From Anaerolineaceae bacterium (lineage in GTDB: Bacteria; Chloroflexota; Anaerolineae; Anaerolineales; Anaerolineaceae): 19,348 nucleotides of DNA. Shown here one piece after another: positions 15,861-19,348 of this stretch. The notes beneath the pieces were generated by a model that saw only the letters and a list, made by a program, of their open reading frames with translations, made no database searches and had not been told where the DNA came from. The stretch is taken from contig DAIEPS010000012.1 in the NCBI GenBank assembly GCA_027348305.1, positions 1 through 19,348 on the forward strand, read 5' to 3'. The position numbers were made by a program, and so were the translations under genes. How positions within the stretch are numbered: the stretch's first letter is position 1; each line of letters opens with the position of its first letter.

Positions 15861-16676
15861 TTACACAAATCTTTCTACGTGGATCTGGCCTTGCTGCTGT
15901 TTGGTGTGTTCGACAAATCCTTCAGCGTTGAGGGTTTCCATCATGGCGTTGACCATGCCTGAGACACCGCATAAAAAGACATGTGTGTTATCGGGTGTGG
16001 GTTTAAGACCCCAAACCTCGGATATAGCACCTGATTTCCAGATATCCTGCACCCAGCCGACCTTGCCGGTCCATGGTACAGGCTCTTCGGAGGGTCTGTC
16101 AATAGTGGTGATGTATTTGAAATTCTGACACAGGAACTGCATGGTTTGCAGTTCAGAACGGTAACCGAGATCCCAGCTATGATAGGCGCCATGCAGGACC
16201 GCGAATTTACGGTCGCTGCCGCATTGCAACTCGGTGGTAAGCATGCTGATGTAAGGGGCAAGACCTGTGCCGGTCGCGACCATAACGATGTTCTTTTCCT
16301 TGGGCACCTGGTTAAGGGTAAAAATGCCGCTGGTCTTGGGTCCGAGCCAGATAGGGTCGCCCACTTTTAACGCAAACAAGCGGGGGGTGAGTGCACCAGT
16401 GGAAAGCATGCTGATGTAGAACTCCATGTATTCCTTGGTTTTTGATGATGAAGTAATGGAATATGACCGGCGGATGAGTTTATCCGGGTCGCTGGGCGTG
16501 GGTTCTGGTTCAGACATGGCAGCGCGCGGTGCAGAACCGGGCAAGCCTAAAACGCCGAACTGTCCAGGGGTGAAATCAGGTAAATCCCAGCCTTTGGCGG
16601 CAACGCGCAGCATCATGACGCGCGGAGAAAGTTCAACTTTTGAAATCACTATTGCATTAAGTGTCTGGTCAACCAT
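15861..16676 (-). CDS. Ferredoxin-NADP(+) reductase-like flavoprotein
   Basis: A 271-residue FAD/NAD(P) oxidoreductase of the ferredoxin reductase superfamily, probably passing electrons between NADPH and ferredoxin or flavodoxin in the cytosol. FAD-binding barrel: PGQFGVLGL then RRSYSITSS, the RxYS motif at 70-73. Nucleotide-binding half: VATGTGLAPYISML (glycine motif 136-142) and LCGVSGMV (236-237). The C-terminus HVERFV is in line with the bacterial Fpr type. A roughly 20-residue Pro-rich stretch (47-66, EPEPTPSDPDK) sits between the FAD strands. The ATG is preceded on its strand by AAGGGAGAG. It is transcribed alone and convergent with alaS. The partner electron carrier cannot be inferred from the neighbours. 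Confidence 0.9.
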   Translation of the reverse strand: MVDQTLNAIVISKVELSPRVMMLRVAAKGWDLPDFTPGQFGVLGLPGSAPRAAMSEPEPTPSDPDKLIRRSYSITSSSKTKEYMEFYISMLSTGALTPRLFALKVGDPIWLGPKTSGIFTLNQVPKEKNIVMVATGTGLAPYISMLTTELQCGSDRKFAVLHGAYHSWDLGYRSELQTMQFLCQNFKYITTIDRPSEEPVPWTGKVGWVQDIWKSGAISEVWGLKPTPDNTHVFLCGVSGMVNAMMETLNAEGFVEHTKQQQGQIHVERFV

Positions 16677-16711
16677 ATTCTCTCCCTTAAAACTTTAATA
16701 TTTACCGATAT

Positions 16712-16730
16712 ATTATATATTAAATGTCAA
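16712..16730 (-). promoter_or_regulatory. AT-rich promoter-like region of the reductase gene
   Basis: On the minus strand, TTGACA (16730-16725) and TATAAT (16717-16712) lie 36-54 bases before the reductase ATG, but only 7 bases apart. They cannot both serve one promoter. TATAAT as the -10 box with a poor -35 is the likelier reading. A promoter is expected in this gap; its exact position is uncertain. Confidence 0.3.
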
Positions 16731-16794
16731 AATAATATATGATTGCGAGGATTTATGTAAACCAAAATACTCCGAATTCTTCATATACAACTTG

Positions 16795-16836
16795 TTTTAG
16801 GGGAAGAAACCATAGTCTGGAATTCATTAGGCTTCT
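16795..16836. repeat. Degenerate REP-like element, copy 2
   Basis: TTTTAGGGGAAGAAACC, followed at 16829-16836 by AGGCTTCT, keeps the flank and outer arms of the elements at 15818 and 17736 with several mismatches. The stem is too poor to be convincing alone; it was recognised by the shared TTTAGGG-AAGAA-CC flank. Confidence 0.4.
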
Positions 16837-16869
16837 ATGCAGGCAAAAATGGTTATTCAACTCGTGAGG

Positions 16870-16918
16870 TTGAATTCAATTGGTAAAAGTGATAACATTA
16901 ATGCAATAGTGATGTTAT
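16870..16918 (+). promoter_or_regulatory. Putative promoter and autoregulatory operator of the toxin-antitoxin pair
   Basis: TTGAAT (16870-16875) and TAACAT (16893-16898) are 17 bases apart and can serve as -35/-10 boxes. The -10 overlaps the left arm of an inverted repeat, ATAACAT (16892-16898) and ATGTTAT (16912-16918). AGTGAT also occurs twice as a direct repeat (from 16888 and 16908). RHH antitoxins typically repress their own operon at such repeats. The link is inferred from position and symmetry. Confidence 0.45.
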
Positions 16919-16933
16919 TGTGAAAGGGAAAAG

Positions 16934-17179
16934 ATGATCCGGACTCAGATTCAATTGACTCAAGAACAGGCGAAGAGTCTAAAAAAGATGTCAAAAAAAG
17001 AAAACAAATCGGTGGCTGAATTAATCCGCATAAGCGTGGATAAGATGATCAATTCAGAAGGACCGATTTCTGATGATCTCGTAAAACAAAGAGCTTTGGC
17101 TGCGGCAGGTAAATTACATGGCGCAACAGATCTCGCAGAAAAACACGATGATTACTTGTTTGATGCATATTCATCATGA
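16934..17179 (+). CDS. Ribbon-helix-helix antitoxin (VapB-like)
   Basis: An 81-residue protein. Residues 1-45 look like a ribbon-helix-helix DNA-binding domain: the strand RTQIQLTQEQ, then the two helices AKSLKKMSKKE and SVAELIRISVDKMI. The polar tail (DDLVKQRALAAAGKLHG, then an acidic end DDYLFDAYSS) fits the toxin-neutralising part of VapB-type antitoxins. The start is supported by AAAGGGA (16924-16930) a few bases before the ATG. Its stop overlaps the PIN toxin start (ATGA, 17176-17179), the usual antitoxin-first arrangement. It should bind the inverted repeat upstream and repress the pair. Confidence 0.85.
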   Translation: MIRTQIQLTQEQAKSLKKMSKKENKSVAELIRISVDKMINSEGPISDDLVKQRALAAAGKLHGATDLAEKHDDYLFDAYSS

Positions 17180-17583
17180 AAATTTTTGTGGATACGTCAG
17201 CTTTTTTAGCCATGCTGGTAAGGGATGATCAGTTTCATGATTTGGCCAAAAATGAATGGACCAGGATCATCGATACCGATGCCACAATGATCAGCAGCAA
17301 CTATATCGTGGTTGAAACCATTGCTCTTTTGCAACGGCGATTTGGTAACGATGCAGTCAGGTTGTTCACATCAGACGTGCAGCCGTTGATCACCCTTGCC
17401 TGGGTTGATGAGAAAACTCACGAATCCGCTTTGAATGTTGTTAAGACCATCAACCAGCGTATTTTGTCTTTGGTTGATTGCACAAGCTTTGAAATTATGA
17501 GGCAATTGGGGATTGAACACGTATTTTCCTTTGATTCCCATTCCTCTGACCAGGGATTCAAGGTCATTCCCAATAACAAGTAA
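17176..17583 (+). CDS. PIN-domain ribonuclease toxin (VapC-like)
   Basis: A 135-residue PIN-domain protein, expected to be a Mg-dependent RNase that blocks translation by cutting tRNA, rRNA or mRNA when the antitoxin is lost. The acidic quartet is visible: D6 in FVDTSAF, E47 in VVETIALL, D101 in LVDCTSF and D120 in FSFDSHS. The usual TxDxHF ending is varied to SFDSHSSDQGF. Its length is typical. It is translated from an ATG that overlaps the antitoxin stop. The pair sits alone in an AT-rich stretch between two minus-strand housekeeping-like genes and close to repeat elements, suggesting an acquired accessory insert. RNA target unknown. Confidence 0.9.
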   Translation: MKIFVDTSAFLAMLVRDDQFHDLAKNEWTRIIDTDATMISSNYIVVETIALLQRRFGNDAVRLFTSDVQPLITLAWVDEKTHESALNVVKTINQRILSLVDCTSFEIMRQLGIEHVFSFDSHSSDQGFKVIPNNK

Positions 17584-17639
17584 GAATAGCTCTAACCAAT
17601 TGGCAGCCTTACATTATTTATTGATAATGTTCGGGTCAA

Positions 17640-17671
17640 GGAACCGAATTCTTAATTCAGATTTCGGTTTC
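17640..17671. repeat. REP-like hairpin, copy 3 (imperfect)
   Basis: GGAACCGAATTCT (17640-17652) pairs with AGATTTCGGTTTC (17659-17671) with one G-T wobble and one T-T mismatch around the loop TAATTC. The flank GGGTCAAG and the core CCGAA/TTCGG follow the pattern of the other copies. It directly abuts the metallophosphoesterase remnant. Confidence 0.5.
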
Positions 17672-17727
17672 TAGTTCCCGGAGAATCAATTCAGCACAGC
17701 AAAAAGCGCGCAGATGAATAACTCGAT
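17657..17727 (-). pseudogene. Decayed copy of the metallophosphoesterase 3' end
   Basis: TTCCCGGAGAATCAATTCAG (17675-17694) matches 18 of 20 bases of the 3' end of the intact gene downstream (17813-17832), and weaker similarity continues to about 17727. On the minus strand the matching frame reads HLRAFCCAELILREL, against APRVRFLCRPELILWEF in the intact protein. It then ends at a stop (17657-17659). No more of the gene is present: the similarity stops about ten bases before the hairpin at 17736. It is a gene-end duplicate, not a functional gene. Confidence 0.6.
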
Positions 17728-17735
17728 TAAGGGAA

Positions 17736-17769
17736 AGAATCCGATGTTTGGAAACAAACATCGGATTCT
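17736..17769. repeat. REP-like hairpin, copy 4 (perfect, GAAA loop)
   Basis: AGAATCCGATGTTTG (17736-17750) and CAAACATCGGATTCT (17755-17769) are perfectly complementary over 15 bp and closed by a GAAA tetraloop. The outer arms and the left flank TTAAGGGAA match the copy at 15818 almost base for base. It lies just after the metallophosphoesterase stop on the minus strand. It could weakly terminate that gene, but the U tract there is only three bases. Confidence 0.75.
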
Positions 17770-17794
17770 ATAAGTTGCAGGTATTGAAAAAAGA

Positions 17795-18976
17795 TTACTT
17801 TGCGGGTGTAAATTCCCAGAGGATCAATTCAGGCCGGCAGAGAAAACGGACGCGAGGTGCAATAGCTCCTTCGAGTCCGAGACCGCGGGAGATGTAAATG
17901 GTCATGCCATTCACAAGGTAACGCCCAGCCTGGAAGAGTCTGCCATAAAGAGAACCGGTATAGAGGGCGCCGAAAATCGGAAGACGAACTTGTCCGCCGT
18001 GGGTATGGCCGGAAAGCTGCAAATCCACGTCAAACCGGCTTGCGTTGGGGGCGAGATCCGGAGAGTGGTAAAGAAGTATATTGAGCGAGCTATCGGTCGA
18101 TTGCTCCTTTGGTAGTAAATCTGACAACGTTTTCTCATCCAGATCGGGATTGTGCGTGCAGGTAACGCCCACCAGGTTGATATGTCCAGCAGGAATTTCG
18201 ACTCTTTTGGTTTCATTATTCAGCCAGCGCAAAGAGGTTGAGCTTGAAAGGCGTGAAAAGAAATCCTGGAAGTCCACGGCGGGAGAGCCGGTCACGCCAT
18301 AAACACCAAACGGTGCCGAAAGCTGGCTGAAAAAGGTGATGGCGTCCGATTGGGCGGTGGAATTCTCGATATAAGAAAGGTTGAGCACATCCCCGGTAAA
18401 GAGGATCAGATCAGGGGAAAGTTGTTTGACTTTCTCAAGGATCGATCTTTCGCGGCGCGTGAGGCGTTCTATATGAAGATCACTGATGTGCAGCACACGA
18501 AGCGCGGATTCACCGGATAATTTACTAGATTTGAAAGTCTCGTGATGTACATCCACCCAAAAGGGCTCAATGTAAAAGCCGTAGATCACAAGCAGGGTGC
18601 CGGCGATCTCAAAACCCAGGTTCCAACCCGCAGGCAGCCAGGCGAAGGGCACACGCAGGCAGGCAAGCATCAATGTGACGACCTTGGTTGGACCGAATGA
18701 GCGCTTCGTGGCTGGAAGTAAAGAGATCAGGATGTAATCCAGGAAGAAGAAGAGCGCCAAGACTCCAGTCATGACCGGGACGGAATGGTATTGAAGATAG
18801 TAGGGCAATCCGCCGAGGAGGGCGAGCAGGATCAGGATCACATTCATCAAGAGAGGTGGAATACGTTCAAGATTCTCAAAGGAATGCAGTACGCGGTCAA
18901 AAGGATTGCCCGCGCACCCGGGAAAGTATTTTGTTTTGGCAAAAGAGCGTGGTTGAAGGTTAATGTTTTTTGTCAT
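17795..18976 (-). CDS. Membrane-anchored metallophosphoesterase (YkuE-like), altered motif
   Basis: 393 residues from the ATG at 18976. Three or so hydrophobic helices occupy about 43-140 (MNVILILLALLGG, VLALFFFLDYILIS, AGTLLVIYGFYI). A calcineurin-like phosphoesterase domain follows. Metal motifs: DLHI (166-169), GDVLN (195-199), YHSPD (His304) and GHTHGGQ (323-329). The motif normally reading GNH[DE] is GSPAVD (230-235), so the usual Asn ligand and catalytic His are missing and activity is doubtful or changed. An in-frame ATG at 18997 exists, but it lies inside a hairpin stem; neither start has a good ribosome site. Relatives act on phospholipid or cell-envelope substrates; the substrate here is unknown. 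Alone on its strand, between gcvPB and the repeats. Confidence 0.85.
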   Translation of the reverse strand: MTKNINLQPRSFAKTKYFPGCAGNPFDRVLHSFENLERIPPLLMNVILILLALLGGLPYYLQYHSVPVMTGVLALFFFLDYILISLLPATKRSFGPTKVVTLMLACLRVPFAWLPAGWNLGFEIAGTLLVIYGFYIEPFWVDVHHETFKSSKLSGESALRVLHISDLHIERLTRRERSILEKVKQLSPDLILFTGDVLNLSYIENSTAQSDAITFFSQLSAPFGVYGVTGSPAVDFQDFFSRLSSSTSLRWLNNETKRVEIPAGHINLVGVTCTHNPDLDEKTLSDLLPKEQSTDSSLNILLYHSPDLAPNASRFDVDLQLSGHTHGGQVRLPIFGALYTGSLYGRLFQAGRYLVNGMTIYISRGLGLEGAIAPRVRFLCRPELILWEFTPAK

Positions 18977-18986
18977 AAGGCATAAT

Positions 18987-19017
18987 AATACCGCCATGCA
19001 AGCAGCATGGCGGTATT
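18987..19017 (-). terminator. Hairpin after gcvPB, probable terminator
   Basis: AATACCGCCATGC (18987-18999) and GCATGGCGGTATT (19005-19017) form a perfect 13-bp stem with the loop AAGCA. It lies 11 bases after the gcvPB stop on the minus strand. The trailing sequence ATTATTATG is T-rich but not a clean U tract. Confidence 0.55.
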
Positions 19018-19027
19018 TTCGTCATGA

Positions 19028-19348
19028 TTATTTATCTTCAGGCAGCCAGCAGCATAATACCAGTTCTTTGGCGGCTTTGACTTCGTCCAGGCGGCCGATG
19101 GGGGTGTCATGCGGAGCTTCTTTCAACACTTCAGGCTTCTCGCGAGCCTCTTTGGCAATGGCGAGCAAGGCTTCGGCGAAAGCATCGAGGGATTGTTTGC
19201 TCTCGGTCTCAGTGGGTTCGATCATCAACGCTTCAAAGGCAGTCTCGACAGGCTTGCGGTCATCGGGCGCCAGAACCAGCCGTCTGCGTTGCTCGACAAG
19301 GGCGCGCGCAAGCGGTTTCACGAAAACCTTCTGCGGCAGAATAATCTG
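19028..19348 (-). CDS. gcvPB: Glycine dehydrogenase (decarboxylating) subunit 2, C-terminal part
   Basis: The frame runs off the window edge, so only the last ~106 residues are seen. EALMIEPTETESKQSLDAFAEALLAIAKEA and then GRLDEVKAAKELVL are hallmarks of the C-terminus of the split P-protein subunit 2. This is the pyridoxal-phosphate enzyme that decarboxylates glycine and loads the H-protein in the glycine cleavage system. The upstream ~38 residues (VFVKPLARALVEQRRR and on to ETAF) do not show the expected PPTxYFPL stretch that normally precedes EALMIEP, in this or the other two minus frames. The end of the gene may therefore be rearranged. The GTG at 19321 is internal, not a start. Confidence 0.8.
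   Translation of the reverse strand, partial: QIILPQKVFVKPLARALVEQRRRLVLAPDDRKPVETAFEALMIEPTETESKQSLDAFAEALLAIAKEAREKPEVLKEAPHDTPIGRLDEVKAAKELVLCCWLPEDK

Noticed and set aside
15853..16128. Plus-strand open frame at the end of the reductase gene
   Set aside because: Antisense to the clear reductase coding sequence, with no ribosome site or family features.
16934..17583. Insertion sequence or integrase around the toxin-antitoxin pair
   Set aside because: No transposase or integrase frame, terminal inverted repeats or target duplication could be found.

Overview
The window looks like chromosomal DNA of a bacterium, most likely a Chloroflexota of the Anaerolineae type. That placement is an inference from protein style: a sigma-54 with a Cys-rich insert, large cytosolic TPR proteins, a C25-like peptidase, a split glycine dehydrogenase and a Cys-rich AlaRS insert. 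It was not tested by search. Base composition is moderate, and it drops to AT-rich around the toxin-antitoxin pair.

Positions 1-4421 (+) hold three ATGA-overlapping genes: the 3' part of a sigma-54 gene (rpoN), a soluble PAS-GAF-PAS histidine kinase, and an NtrC-type activator. The activator has a receiver and an AAA+ domain but no DNA-binding domain, and its GAFTGA loop reads GAFSSA. Eleven bases after the activator stop lies a near-consensus sigma-54 promoter (GG-N10-GC, 4432-4445).

Positions 4483-12837 (+) hold the operon that promoter should drive: a 107-residue two-helix membrane protein, a 1774-residue TPR protein, and an 890-residue TPR plus clan CD (C25/caspase-like) cysteine peptidase with a visible His621/Cys668 pair. 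A strong intrinsic terminator follows. Sigma factor, sensor kinase, activator, promoter, scaffold and protease thus form one apparently self-contained signalling-to-proteolysis module. It is the most interesting thing here, and its biological role is unknown.

Positions 12900-15725 carry alaS with its own sigma-70-type promoter and terminator. On the minus strand follows a ferredoxin-NADP reductase-like gene (15861-16676). Next comes a plus-strand VapBC-type pair (16934-17583) with an inverted repeat over its presumed promoter. The minus strand then has a membrane-anchored metallophosphoesterase with an altered active-site motif (17795-18976) and the 3' end of gcvPB running off the window (19028-19348).

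The gaps between 15.7 and 17.8 kb contain a family of related hairpin (REP-like) elements and a decayed copy of the metallophosphoesterase 3' end. No gene-free stretch exceeds 300 bases. No tRNA, rRNA, CRISPR array or insertion sequence was recognised.
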